64,000 nt of DNA. Source: Streptomyces sp. A 4/2. Lineage in GTDB: Bacteria > Actinomycetota > Actinomycetes > Streptomycetales > Streptomycetaceae. Positions 16,611 to 24,603 of the stretch are shown in pieces; position 1 is the stretch's first letter; each line of letters starts with the position of its first letter. A program made the position numbers and the translations under genes. Where the stretch lies: contig NZ_CALNVW010000031.1 of the NCBI RefSeq assembly GCF_940670765.1, forward strand, positions 186,001 to 250,000. The letters run 5' to 3'. A model generated the notes under the pieces. It saw only the letters and a program-made list of their open reading frames with translations, had not been told where the DNA came from and did no database searches.

Positions 16611-17255
16611 TTACTTCGGCATCAGCACCGTGTCGACGATGTAGACGGTGGCGTTGGACGTCGGGACGTTGCCGCAGACGACGCTCGAGGTGTCGTTGAC
16701 CTTGTACGACACACCGGAGCCCGCCGTGGTGAGCGTGCCCTTCTCCAGGGTGGGGTACGAGCCGTTCTCCAGCTGCTTCGGCGCGAGCTTCTGACCCACC
16801 ACGTGGTAGGTGAGGATCTTGGTCAGCATCGCCTTGTCAGCCAGCACCTTGTCCAGCTGGGCCTTCGGGATCTTGTTGAAGGCATCGTTGGTCGGCGCGA
16901 ACACGGTGATGTTCTGGGCGTTGTTGAGCGTGTCGACCAGACCGGCCTTCTTGACGGCGGTCACCAGGGTGGACAGCGCCGGGTTGTGCGAAGCGGCGGT
17001 CGCGACCGGGTCCTGGGCCATGCCGTTGAAGCTGCCCGCACCGCTCTTCGGCACGGTGGCACAGCCCGGCCCGAAGGGCTTGCTGGTGTCCATGGCGTCG
17101 GACTTGGGCGCCGAAGCCGAACTGGCGGGCTTGCTGTCCGACTTGTCCTTGGAGCTGTCCTTCGAGCTGTCGCTGGAACAGGCGGACAGCGCCAGCGGCA
17201 GCACGACCGCACCCGCGACGACGAGGGCGACACGGGGGAAGCGGAAGGTGTTCAT
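16611..17255 (-). CDS. Fasciclin-domain lipoprotein (MPT70/MPT83-like)
   Basis: Secreted, lipid-anchored protein of 214 residues. ATG 17255 follows AAGGAGA. The signal ends in lipobox LALSAC with Cys26, then a Ser/Lys/Asp-rich linker, then one FAS1 domain from about residue 85 (NPALSTLVTAVKKAGLVDTLN, ITVFAPTNDAFNKIP, LTYHVVGQKL, ending in YIVDTVLMPK). FAS1 domains mediate adhesion, and the mycobacterial homologues MPT70/MPT83 are the main SigK targets. Here too the gene has a matching ECF promoter (17401-17428), back to back with that of the amine-oxidase operon, leaving a leader of about 140 nt. It belongs functionally with sigK-rskA 6 kb away. Confidence 0.93.
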   Translation of the reverse strand: MNTFRFPRVALVVAGAVVLPLALSACSSDSSKDSSKDKSDSKPASSASAPKSDAMDTSKPFGPGCATVPKSGAGSFNGMAQDPVATAASHNPALSTLVTAVKKAGLVDTLNNAQNITVFAPTNDAFNKIPKAQLDKVLADKAMLTKILTYHVVGQKLAPKQLENGSYPTLEKGTLTTAGSGVSYKVNDTSSVVCGNVPTSNATVYIVDTVLMPK

Positions 17256-17400
17256 GAAGGTCTCCTTGAAGGGGTTTACGTACAGCGGCCGAAGGGATCG
17301 GGGCACCACGGCGTGAGCCGCCGCGACGCGGGGCGTCGCGCGACCGGTGATCTGTCCGCCCGGGGCGGCCTCAGCTCTCCGAAGTGCACTCACGACGGCT

Positions 17401-17428
17401 ATTCGGGGCCGGTGTGCCCGCGGATTGG
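17401..17428 (-). promoter_or_regulatory. SigK-type ECF promoter for fasciclin gene
   Basis: On the minus strand, CCAATCC (17428-17422) and CCGAAT (17406-17401) are separated by exactly 15 nt. This is the same as the copies before the amine oxidase and sigK. I recall the mycobacterial SigK consensus as of the CCATCC / CCGAAT kind, which this resembles. Confidence 0.8.
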
Positions 17429-17462
17429 TCCGGACGGGCCCCTCATCCGATCGAGTGAGGGA

Positions 17463-17490
17463 CCAATCCCCAGGGGCAGTGGCCCCGAAT
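17463..17490 (+). promoter_or_regulatory. SigK-type ECF promoter for amine oxidase operon
   Basis: CCAATCC (17463-17469), 15-nt spacer, CCGAAT (17485-17490) on the plus strand, divergent from the fasciclin promoter. The predicted leader to ATG 17536 is about 40 nt. The mirrored pair makes a long imperfect inverted repeat (17401-17490). Confidence 0.8.
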
Positions 17491-17535
17491 GCCTGGTGAG
17501 GGGCGGTGCCCGAAATGACTTCCGGAGGGAGCGGC

Positions 17536-18807
17536 ATGGCGGACCAGAGGCGTCGGACGGCAGTGGTGGGAAGCGGAATCGCGGGGCTGACCGCCGCGCA
17601 CGTCCTGCGGCGCGCACACGAGGTCTCGCTGTACGAGGCGGACGACCGGCTCGGCGGTCACGCCCACACCCACGACCTGGCATCGGCCGACGGCCGGATG
17701 TACCAGGTCGACTCCGGGTTCATCGTCCACAACGAGCGCACCTACCCGCTGCTGCTCCGGCTCTTCGCCGAACTCGGCGTCACCACCCAGGAGTCGGAGA
17801 TGAGCATGTCCGTACGGTGCGAGGGGTGCGGACTCGAATACGCCGGTGCGCGCGGCCTGCCGGGCCTCCTCGCCCAGCCGCGCAACCTCTTCCGCGCCCG
17901 CTATCTGCGGATGCTCGCCGAGGTGCCCCGCTTCCACCGCAGGGCCCGGCAGGTGCTCGCCGCGCCCGGCAGCGCCGGGCGGCTGACACTGGGCGAGTTC
18001 CTCGCCCGCGGTGACTTCTCCCCGTACTTCGTCTCACACTTCATGACGCCGCTCGTCTCGGCCGTCTGGTCCTGCGACCCCACCACCGCGCTGGGCCACC
18101 CCGCGGTCCCGCTCTTCCGCTTCCTGGCGCACCACGGCATGCTCGCGGTGACCGGATCCCCCACCTGGCGCACGGTCACCGGCGGCTCGCGTACCTACGT
18201 CGAGCGGGTCGGCAAGGAACTCACCGCGCTGCACACCTCGACCCCGGTCCGCAGCGTGCGCCGTACCGAGGACGGTGTCGAACTCACCACGGACGGCGGG
18301 AGCACCGCGCGGTACGACTCGGTGGTCATAGCCGTGCACCCCGACCAGGCGCTCCGGATACTGGCCGACCCCACCGCGCGGGAGACCGAACTGCTCGGCG
18401 CCTTCCGCTACTCGCGCAACCCCACCCTGCTGCACACGGACACCTCGGTGCTGCCCCGCAGCCCCGGGGCCCGCGCCTCCTGGAACTACCTGATGCCGCA
18501 GTGCTCCAGCGGCGCCGACCGCGTGCAGGTCAGCTACGACATGAACCGCCTCCAGCGCCTCGACGCCCCCGAGACCTATCTGGTCACCCTGAACGGCTCC
18601 GACCTGATCGACGAGGCCCAGGTGCTCGACCGCATGGTGTACGAACACCCGGTCCAGACCGTCGAATCGGTGGCCGCGCAGCGCCTGTTGCCCGAGCTGA
18701 ACGGCCCGGTCACCGCATACGCCGGGGCCTACCACGGCGCGGGGTTCCACGAGGACGGCTGCCGCTCGGGCGCCGAGGCGGCGGCAGCGCTGGGGGTGAT
18801 GTGGTGA
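17536..18807 (+). CDS. FAD-dependent amine oxidase/dehydrogenase (Rv0449c-like)
   Basis: Flavoprotein of 423 residues, probably oxidising or desaturating a lipid or fatty-acyl intermediate. The Rossmann fingerprint VVGSGIAGLTAAHVLRR is followed by LYEADDRLGGHAHTH, the amine-oxidase/phytoene-desaturase-type FAD site. The C-terminus ends in the GAYHGAGFHEDGCRSG substrate/FAD segment. GGAGGGA five bases before ATG 17536 decides the start over an upstream GTG at 17506. It is first in a five-gene operon in which every junction is a 4-bp overlap. The order matches the mycobacterial Rv0449c-Rv0446c block beside sigK. Transcription is predicted from the SigK promoter 46 bp upstream. Confidence 0.9.
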   Translation: MADQRRRTAVVGSGIAGLTAAHVLRRAHEVSLYEADDRLGGHAHTHDLASADGRMYQVDSGFIVHNERTYPLLLRLFAELGVTTQESEMSMSVRCEGCGLEYAGARGLPGLLAQPRNLFRARYLRMLAEVPRFHRRARQVLAAPGSAGRLTLGEFLARGDFSPYFVSHFMTPLVSAVWSCDPTTALGHPAVPLFRFLAHHGMLAVTGSPTWRTVTGGSRTYVERVGKELTALHTSTPVRSVRRTEDGVELTTDGGSTARYDSVVIAVHPDQALRILADPTARETELLGAFRYSRNPTLLHTDTSVLPRSPGARASWNYLMPQCSSGADRVQVSYDMNRLQRLDAPETYLVTLNGSDLIDEAQVLDRMVYEHPVQTVESVAAQRLLPELNGPVTAYAGAYHGAGFHEDGCRSGAEAAAALGVMW

Positions 18808-19526
18808 ACGCCGTCTATCCGTCCACGATCACCCACGTGCGGACCGCGCCCGTGCGGCACACCCTGCACCACCACACCTACATGTGGCTGATCGACCCCG
18901 ACCGGCCGCCCCCGCTGCCGTACCCGCTGCGTCCGCTCGCCCGGTTCGAGGGCCGCGACCACTTCGGCGGCGGTGACCGGACCATCAGGGCGGGTCTGGA
19001 CAGGTTCCTGGCCGCCCGGGGCGTCGACCTCACCGGCGGCAGCGTGCTGATGCTCGCGAACGCCCGCGTGTTCGGGTACGTCTTCAACCCGCTCACCGTC
19101 TACTGGTGCCGCGACGCCGACGGCCGGCCGCTCTGCGTCGTCGCCGAGGTGCACAACACCTACGGGGAACGGCACTGCTATCTGCTCCGTCCCGACACCG
19201 CGGGGCGGGACGTGGTGGAGAAGGAGTTCTACGTCTCGCCGTTCTTCCCGGTGGACGGCGACTACCGGATGCGACTGCCCGAGCCCGACGACCGGTTGAA
19301 CCTCACGGTCCAGCTGGAACGGAACGGCACCCGCCCCTTCACGGCGACCGTGCGCGGCGAGCGCAGGCCCGCCACCACCGCCGTCCTGCTGCTGGCGGCG
19401 CTCCGCCATCCGTGGTCCACCATGGCCGTCTCCCTCGCGATCCGGGTACACGGCATATGGCTCTATCTGCGGGGGCTGCCCGTCCGGCCCCGTCCCCGTC
19501 ACCAGCCCCAGGAGGGCGTGAAGTGA
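18804..19526 (+). CDS. DUF1365 family protein (Rv0448c-like)
   Basis: 240-residue protein of the DUF1365 family, with unknown biochemical activity but almost always encoded beside an amine oxidase and a cyclopropane synthase, which implies a step in lipid modification. Seen here: an N-terminal ITHVRTAPVRHTLHHHTYMWLID with the His cluster, the FGYVFNPLTVYWC strand, and YVSPFFPVDGDYRMRL, all family hallmarks. GTG 18804 overlaps the amine oxidase stop (GTGA), and the next gene starts within its own stop, so translation is coupled on both sides. No signal peptide or clear transmembrane helix is visible. Confidence 0.9.
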   Translation: MNAVYPSTITHVRTAPVRHTLHHHTYMWLIDPDRPPPLPYPLRPLARFEGRDHFGGGDRTIRAGLDRFLAARGVDLTGGSVLMLANARVFGYVFNPLTVYWCRDADGRPLCVVAEVHNTYGERHCYLLRPDTAGRDVVEKEFYVSPFFPVDGDYRMRLPEPDDRLNLTVQLERNGTRPFTATVRGERRPATTAVLLLAALRHPWSTMAVSLAIRVHGIWLYLRGLPVRPRPRHQPQEGVK

Positions 19527-20830
19527 GTGTGTCCGTCTCCCCGGCGTCTCCCGGATCACCCGGATCACCCGGGTCCGCCAGTACCCCGCCGACCTGCCCG
19601 CGTGCGGCGGTCGACGCCGTCCGCTGGCCCGATGTGGCGCGGCTGCCCCGCGCCTCGTGGCTCCGTACGGCCCTCGCTGAGCGGATCGTCCGGCGGGCAC
19701 TGTCCGGGCTCGAACTCCGGGTGCGTCTCGGGACCACCGAAACATTGGGGCTCGGCGGTCCGGTACTCGACGTGCACGAGCCGAAGGCGTTCTTCCGGCG
19801 GATCGGCGCGGGCGGCCTGATCGGCTTCGGCGAGTCCTACATGGCGGGCGAGTGGTCGGCCACCGACCTGGTGGGTGTGCTGACCGTGCTGGCCGACCGG
19901 GCCGCGAGCCTGATCCCCGCGCCGCTGCAGAAGCTGCGCGCCCTCTGGGCCAGGAAACAGCCCGCCGCACAGCGCAACACCCCCGAGGGGTCACGGGAGA
20001 ACATCCGTCACCACTACGACCTCTCGAACGACCTGTTCGCCCTCTTCCTCGACGAGACGCTCTCGTACTCCTCCGCGCTCTTCCGCGGTTTCCCCGCCGA
20101 CCGGTCCCTGCTGGCCGCCGCCCAGCACCGCAAGATCGACCGGCTGCTCGACGAGGCACGGGTCGGCCCCGGCACCCGGCTCCTGGAGATCGGCACCGGA
20201 TGGGGCGAGCTGGCCGTCCGGGCCGCCGGACGCGGCGCCCGGGTGCACACCGTGACGCTCTCCCAGGAGCAGCGGCAGCTGGCCGTGGAGCGGATCCGCG
20301 ATGCGGGTTTCGAGGACCGGGTCACCGTCGAACTCCTCGACTACCGCCGGGTCGTCGGGGAGTACGACGCGGTCGTGAGCGTCGAGATGATCGAAGCCGT
20401 GGGCGCCGAGTTCTGGCCGGAGTACTTCATGATCCTGGACCGGCTCCTCGCGCCGGACGGCCGCATCGCCCTCCAGGCGATCACCATGCCGCACGAGCGG
20501 ATGCTCGCCAGCAAGAACACCTTCACCTGGATCCAGAAGTACGTCTTCCCCGGCGGACTGCTGCCCTCGTCCGAGGCGATCGAGCAGATCACCACGGAAC
20601 GCACGGCGCTGCGCGTCCGGGGGCGCGAGGGCTTCGGGCCGCACTACGCGGAAACCCTCAGGCTCTGGCGCGAACGCTTCGAGGAACAGGCCCCGGAGGT
20701 CGGCGCCCTCGGCTTCGACCAGACCTTCCGGCGGCTCTGGACCTTCTATCTCGCCTACTCCGAAGCGGGTTTCCGATCCGGCTATCTCGATGTGCAGCAA
20801 CTGCTGCTGACCAAGGAGACCTCCCGATGA
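19523..20830 (+). CDS. Cyclopropane-fatty-acyl-phospholipid synthase family methyltransferase, copy 1
   Basis: SAM-dependent enzyme adding a methylene to, or methylating, acyl double bonds of phospholipids (UfaA1-like). 435 residues from GTG 19523. After a Pro/Ser/Gly-rich leader built on a short 9-bp repeat (GGATCACCC, near 19550-19575) comes the CFA N-terminal domain, then the methyltransferase with LLEIGTGWGELAVRAA as SAM motif I. SVEMIEAVGAEFWPEYF and FTWIQKYVFPGGLLPS are CFA signatures. GTGA and ATGA overlaps couple it to DUF1365 and to a second, divergent CFA synthase. Mycobacterial sigK loci have a single ufaA1, so the duplication is notable. Confidence 0.92.
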   Translation: MSVSVSPASPGSPGSPGSASTPPTCPRAAVDAVRWPDVARLPRASWLRTALAERIVRRALSGLELRVRLGTTETLGLGGPVLDVHEPKAFFRRIGAGGLIGFGESYMAGEWSATDLVGVLTVLADRAASLIPAPLQKLRALWARKQPAAQRNTPEGSRENIRHHYDLSNDLFALFLDETLSYSSALFRGFPADRSLLAAAQHRKIDRLLDEARVGPGTRLLEIGTGWGELAVRAAGRGARVHTVTLSQEQRQLAVERIRDAGFEDRVTVELLDYRRVVGEYDAVVSVEMIEAVGAEFWPEYFMILDRLLAPDGRIALQAITMPHERMLASKNTFTWIQKYVFPGGLLPSSEAIEQITTERTALRVRGREGFGPHYAETLRLWRERFEEQAPEVGALGFDQTFRRLWTFYLAYSEAGFRSGYLDVQQLLLTKETSR

Positions 20831-22131
20831 CGCGCCTTCAGACGCGGACCGGCGCTGCTCAGCAGCTGTTCCCGCTCGCCGAACAACTACTCGGCGGGCG
20901 GCTCCCGCTGCGCCTGCGCGCCTGGGACGGCACCACCGCGGGTCCCGCGGGCGCGCCCCTGGTCGTCCTGCGCTCGCGCCGGGCACTGCGGCGGCTCGTC
21001 TGGCAGCCCGACGAACTCGGCCTGGCCCAGGCATACATCACCGGTGAGCTCGACATCGAGGGCGATCTCGCCGACGGGCTGCGTACGGTGTGGGGCGCGG
21101 TACGCACCCGTGGGCTGCGCCCGCCGCAGCTCACCGTCGGCGACCGGGCCCGCGCCGTACGCACCGCGCTCCGCCTCGGGGCGCTCGGCCCGCGCCCCGC
21201 CGCACCGGCCGCCGAGGCCCGGCTGCACGGTGCCCTGCACAGCAAGGCCCGGGACCGGGCGGCCATCAGCCACCACTACGACCTCTCCAACGACTTCTAC
21301 GCGCTGCTGCTCGACGGGACGATGGCGTACTCCTGCGGGTACTGGACGAGCGACGACCCCGGATACGGTCCGGCCGACGCCCAGCGCGACAAGCTGGAAC
21401 TCATCTGCCGCAAGCTTCAACTGGAGCCCGGATCACGGCTGCTGGACATCGGCTGCGGCTGGGGATCGCTCACCCTGTACGCCGCGCAGGAGTACAAGGC
21501 GAGGGTCACCGCCGTCACCCTCGCCCGGGAGCAGGCGGAGCACGTCAGGCGCCAGGTCGAGGAACGGGGACTGACCGAGCTGGTCGAGGTACGCCACTGC
21601 GACTACCGCGACATCCACGGAGGCGACTACGACGCGGTGTCCACGGTCGAGATGGGCGAACACGTCGGCGACGCCGAGTACCCCGGCTTCGCCGCCACGC
21701 TGTACGGGATGCTCCGTCCGGAGGGCCGGGTACTGGTCCAGCAGATGTCCCGGGGCGCTGTCGCACCCGGCGGCGGCGCGTTCATCGAGGCGTACATCGC
21801 GCCTGACATGCACATGCGCCCGCTCGGAGAGACGGTCTCGCTGCTGGAGGGCGCGGGGCTCGAAGTGCGGCACGTGGAGTCCCTTCGTGAGCACTACGTC
21901 CGGACGGTCGCCGCCTGGCAGGACACCCTGGAGAAGCGCTGGGAGGAATTCCGCGCGCTGGTCGGTGAGGAGACCGCCCGGGTCTGGCGGCTGTACCTGG
22001 CGGGCGGCCGACTGGCCTTCGAGGAACGCAGGATGGGCGTCGACCAACTCCTCGCGGTACGGCCCGGGGACGGCGGCCGCAGCGGGATGCCCGCCACCCC
22101 GGGGGAGTGGTACGAGAGGGCCCGGCGGTGA
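20827..22131 (+). CDS. Cyclopropane-fatty-acyl-phospholipid synthase family methyltransferase, copy 2
   Basis: Second SAM-dependent CFA-type enzyme of 434 residues, starting at ATG 20827 inside the previous stop codon. It shows the family features HYDLSNDFYALLLDGTMAYSCGYW, then SAM motif I LLDIGCGWGSLTLYAAQEY, and STVEMGEHVGDAEYPGFAATLY. It differs strongly from copy 1 outside the motifs and has a shorter leader, so it is an old paralogue, not a recent duplicate. It could act on a different chain position or produce a branched rather than cyclopropane product. Translation is coupled to the DUF1295 gene through GTGA. Confidence 0.92.
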   Translation: MTRLQTRTGAAQQLFPLAEQLLGGRLPLRLRAWDGTTAGPAGAPLVVLRSRRALRRLVWQPDELGLAQAYITGELDIEGDLADGLRTVWGAVRTRGLRPPQLTVGDRARAVRTALRLGALGPRPAAPAAEARLHGALHSKARDRAAISHHYDLSNDFYALLLDGTMAYSCGYWTSDDPGYGPADAQRDKLELICRKLQLEPGSRLLDIGCGWGSLTLYAAQEYKARVTAVTLAREQAEHVRRQVEERGLTELVEVRHCDYRDIHGGDYDAVSTVEMGEHVGDAEYPGFAATLYGMLRPEGRVLVQQMSRGAVAPGGGAFIEAYIAPDMHMRPLGETVSLLEGAGLEVRHVESLREHYVRTVAAWQDTLEKRWEEFRALVGEETARVWRLYLAGGRLAFEERRMGVDQLLAVRPGDGGRSGMPATPGEWYERARR

Positions 22132-22931
22132 ACGGCTACCCGTGGGGGGCGTTCGGCCAGGGCGTCGGCGCCGCCGCGGCCACCGCGCTCACCGTCATGC
22201 TCCTCACCTTCGCCCTCGCCGTCGCCAGGGGACTGCACCGGATCGTCGACATCGCCTGGGGCGCGGCCTTCGCGGCGGTGGCGCTCGTCGCGTACGCCGT
22301 GTCGGCGGGGGAGGGCGACGGCGTACGGCGGCTCCTGGTGACCGTGCTGACCGTCGTGTGGGGGCTGCGGCTCGCCGTGCACATCGCCCTCCGCGGGCGC
22401 GGCCACGGCGAGGACGCCCGGTACGAGGCGATGCTCGCCAGGGCGCCGGGCCACCGGAACCTCTACGCGCTGCGCATGGTCTATCTGCTCCAGGGCCTGC
22501 TGGTCCTGCTGGTCTCGCTGCCGGTGCAGGCCGCGATGTACCTGCCGGGGAAGCTGGGGCCCGCCGGCTACGCCGGGTGCGTGCTCTGGCTGACCGGTCT
22601 GCTCTTCGAAGCGGTGGGGGACCGGCAGCTGGCCCGGTTCAAGGCCGATCCCGCGAACTGTGGCCGGATCATGGACCGCGGCCTCTGGTCCTGGACCAGG
22701 CACCCCAACTACTTCGGTGACTTCTGTGTCTGGTGGGGGCTTTTCCTGATCGTCTGTGACGACCCGGTGGTGGCCGCCGTGACCGTGGTCAGCCCGCTGG
22801 TCATGAGTTTCCTGCTGATCGGCGGCAGCGGAAAACGGCTCCTGGAGCGGCACATGGCCGACCGGCCCGGCTTCGCCGCGTACACGGCGCGTACCAGCGG
22901 CTTCTTCCCACTCCCGCCGAAGCGGAGCTGA
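22128..22931 (+). CDS. DUF1295 membrane protein (Rv0446c-like, steroid-reductase fold)
   Basis: Polytopic membrane protein of 267 residues from GTG 22128, overlapping the second CFA synthase stop. The pattern fits 6-7 helices, with LHRIVDIAWGAAFA near the N-terminus. The C-terminal GLWSWTRHPNYFGDFCVWWGLFL motif is shared with steroid 5-alpha-reductases and isoprenylcysteine methyltransferases. With the upstream oxidase and CFA enzymes it may reduce or modify an unsaturated lipid, using NADPH by analogy. It is the last gene of the SigK-driven operon, ended by the bidirectional hairpin at 22943-22980. The convergent rskA-sigK pair lies directly beyond. Confidence 0.9.
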   Translation: MNGYPWGAFGQGVGAAAATALTVMLLTFALAVARGLHRIVDIAWGAAFAAVALVAYAVSAGEGDGVRRLLVTVLTVVWGLRLAVHIALRGRGHGEDARYEAMLARAPGHRNLYALRMVYLLQGLLVLLVSLPVQAAMYLPGKLGPAGYAGCVLWLTGLLFEAVGDRQLARFKADPANCGRIMDRGLWSWTRHPNYFGDFCVWWGLFLIVCDDPVVAAVTVVSPLVMSFLLIGGSGKRLLERHMADRPGFAAYTARTSGFFPLPPKRS

Positions 22932-22942
22932 GATCACGGACC

Positions 22943-22980
22943 ACGGGGGGCCTGCCCGGCCGACCGGGCAGGCCCCCCGT
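22943..22980. terminator. Bidirectional terminator between DUF1295 gene and rskA
   Basis: 17-bp perfect stem (22943-22959 with 22964-22980), 4-nt loop, in the 66-bp gap between convergent stops. It serves both the lipid operon and sigK-rskA. Confidence 0.88.
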
Positions 22981-22997
22981 GCCGTACGTTCCCGGGC

Positions 22998-23747
22998 TCA
23001 GGCGGAGAACGTCATCAGCGCGAGGGGAGCGGTGGTCGGGGCCGCCGAACCGCCCGCCGGTTCGACCGTGAGGCCCATGCCCTGCGCGGAGTCCACCGGG
23101 CCGTCGAGGACCGTCCCGGCCGCGGCGGAAGCCGAATTCAGCAGACCGGCGGAGCGCATGGTGCCGTGGTCGTCGAACCAGAGCTGATACGTCTTGCCGC
23201 TCGGCGGTTTCGGCAGTCCGGATGCCAGGAACGCCGCCTTGTTCCTGCTGTGCGAGACCACGACCGTGCCGGTCGCGCCGCCCTTCAGCTTCCCCGTGGT
23301 GACCTTCGCGTCCGGGGCGGCGAGCACCGAGGCCAGCGCCTGGGCCTGCTGTTCGGACCGTGCCGCGCTGGTCCTCGCGTCGCCCGCCTCCTGGTGCTGC
23401 CACACCGCGATCCCGCCGAAGCCGACGGCGGCGGCCAGGCAGGCGGCCAGCGCGAAGCGCGACAGTGCGCGCCCGCCGCGGGCGCCACCGCCACGCGAGT
23501 GCCGCCGCAACAGTGGCGCCTCCTGCCGCTCGGTGGCGATCCGCCGCATGACCTGTACTTTGAGAGCGGGGGGCGGGGTGACCGTGACGGCGAGTCCCAA
23601 CCTGCCCGCGGTGGCGATCAGTTCGTCCACCTCCTGGGTGCAGGCCGGGCACGCCCGGAGGTGTTCCTCGAACGCGGCGCGCTCGTCCGGCTCCAGTGCG
23701 TGGAGCGCGTACGCGCCGGTGAGCGTGTGCAGATCCGCCGTCATCAT
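22998..23747 (-). CDS. rskA: Anti-sigma-K factor RskA
   Basis: Membrane anti-sigma factor of 249 residues that holds SigK inactive until regulated proteolysis. The cytoplasmic N-terminal anti-sigma domain contains a zinc-type motif His29-x3-Cys33-x2-Cys36 (HLRACPAC). One transmembrane helix spans about residues 97-116. The extracytoplasmic part carries the RskA-C signature (KTYQLWFDDHGTMRSAGLL). ATG 23747 overlaps the sigK stop (ATGA), giving translational coupling and balanced amounts of the two proteins. It sits last in the sigK-rskA transcript and is convergent with the lipid operon it helps control. Confidence 0.93.
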   Translation of the reverse strand: MMTADLHTLTGAYALHALEPDERAAFEEHLRACPACTQEVDELIATAGRLGLAVTVTPPPALKVQVMRRIATERQEAPLLRRHSRGGGARGGRALSRFALAACLAAAVGFGGIAVWQHQEAGDARTSAARSEQQAQALASVLAAPDAKVTTGKLKGGATGTVVVSHSRNKAAFLASGLPKPPSGKTYQLWFDDHGTMRSAGLLNSASAAAGTVLDGPVDSAQGMGLTVEPAGGSAAPTTAPLALMTFSA

Positions 23748-24328
23748 GCGCTGACCCCCAGGCAGTCGCGCATCCGGATGAGTCCGTCGCGCAGTCGAGT
23801 CTTGATGGTGCCGAGTGGTACGGAGAGCAGCTCGGCCACTTCCCGGTAGGCGAGCCCCCGGTAGTACGCGAGCGTCACCGACTCGCGCTGCACCTCGGTG
23901 AGAGAGCCCATGCAGCGCCGTACCTGTTCCCGTTCCAGCCGGGCCTCCACCTGCTCGGTGACCTCGTCGAAGGCAGGTGTCCGGTCCAGCAGGGCGGCTT
24001 TGTGCTCGCGGTCCGACGCGGCCTGGGCGGAGCGCACCCGGTCGACCGCCCTGCGGTGGGCGAGCATCAGCACCCAGTTCATCGCGGAACCGCGGTCGGT
24101 ACGGAAACGGGCCGCGGTGCGCCACACCTCCAGGAGTACTTCCTGGGCCACTTCCTCCGACTGGGCGGGGTCACGAAGCACCGTGCGCACCAGCCCGAGA
24201 ACGGGGCCGCACACGGCGTCGTACAGACGCGAGAAGGCGTCCTGGTCCCCACGCGCGACCTGGGCGAGCAACTGCTGCAGATCAGGGCCGGCCGAGGCGG
24301 CTCCGCTGATGTGCACGGCTTCTTTCAC
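23744..24328 (-). CDS. sigK: ECF RNA polymerase sigma factor SigK
   Basis: Group IV sigma factor. Region 2 spans DQDAFSRLYDAVCGPVLGLVRTVLRDPAQSEEVAQEVLLEVWR with the sigma-2 hallmark, followed by the ALNWVLMLAHRRAVDRVR-like segment MNWVLMLAHRRAVD. Region 4 has SLTEVQRESVTLAYYRGLAYREVAELLSVPLGTIKTRLRDG. GTG 24328 is preferred because GGAGGAAC lies 7 bases upstream; it gives 194 residues. ATGs at 24343 and 24361 are in frame but have no ribosome site. A SigK-type promoter at 24379-24406 implies autoregulation. Its other targets in the window are the fasciclin gene and the amine-oxidase operon. The identity rests on the locus content as well as the sequence. Confidence 0.92.
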   Translation of the reverse strand: MKEAVHISGAASAGPDLQQLLAQVARGDQDAFSRLYDAVCGPVLGLVRTVLRDPAQSEEVAQEVLLEVWRTAARFRTDRGSAMNWVLMLAHRRAVDRVRSAQAASDREHKAALLDRTPAFDEVTEQVEARLEREQVRRCMGSLTEVQRESVTLAYYRGLAYREVAELLSVPLGTIKTRLRDGLIRMRDCLGVSA

Positions 24329-24378
24329 GCGACGTTCCTCCATGGTGCGGACAGGGGGCATGTGGGTTCCCGGTCACT

Positions 24379-24406
24379 ATTCGGAGCCGTGGACGGCACG
24401 GATTGG
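24379..24406 (-). promoter_or_regulatory. SigK-type autoregulatory promoter of sigK-rskA
   Basis: On the minus strand CCAATCC (24406-24400), 15-nt spacer, CCGAAT (24384-24379). Elements and spacer length are identical to those of the fasciclin and amine-oxidase promoters. It leaves a leader of about 44 nt to GTG 24328. Confidence 0.8.
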
Positions 24407-24430
24407 TCAGTTGTCCGCACAACTGACCAA
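24403..24430. repeat. Inverted repeat overlapping the sigK -35
   Basis: Perfect 12-bp arms (24403-24414 and 24419-24430) around CCGC. The left arm shares four bases of the -35 heptamer. It could be an operator for a second regulator or a hairpin that stops read-through from the upstream minus-strand SIP gene. Confidence 0.65.
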
Positions 24431-24544
24431 CGGGGGGCGGACTTCTGGCCGGACGGCCTCTCCACGGCCACGTGGGCCGAGCGGACACCTACCCTCCTCG
24501 GGCCTGCCGCCGACGGTCCGCGCCGGGAATTCCCCCGAAACGGA

Positions 24545-24577
24545 GAACCCCCGGCCGTCGTTGACGGCCGGGGGTTC
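24545..24577 (-). terminator. Terminator after SIP gene
   Basis: Perfect 15-bp stem (24545-24559 with 24563-24577) with GTT loop, 27 bp beyond the stop of the minus-strand siderophore-interacting protein gene. It insulates sigK from it. Confidence 0.85.
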
Positions 24578-24603
24578 GCGGGGGTTCTCTTCTCGTGACG
24601 AGG

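Noticed and set aside
19551..19580. Short GGATCACCC repeats as a regulatory array
   Set aside because: They lie in frame inside the first CFA synthase gene and encode a Pro-Gly-Ser linker, so a coding origin is sufficient.
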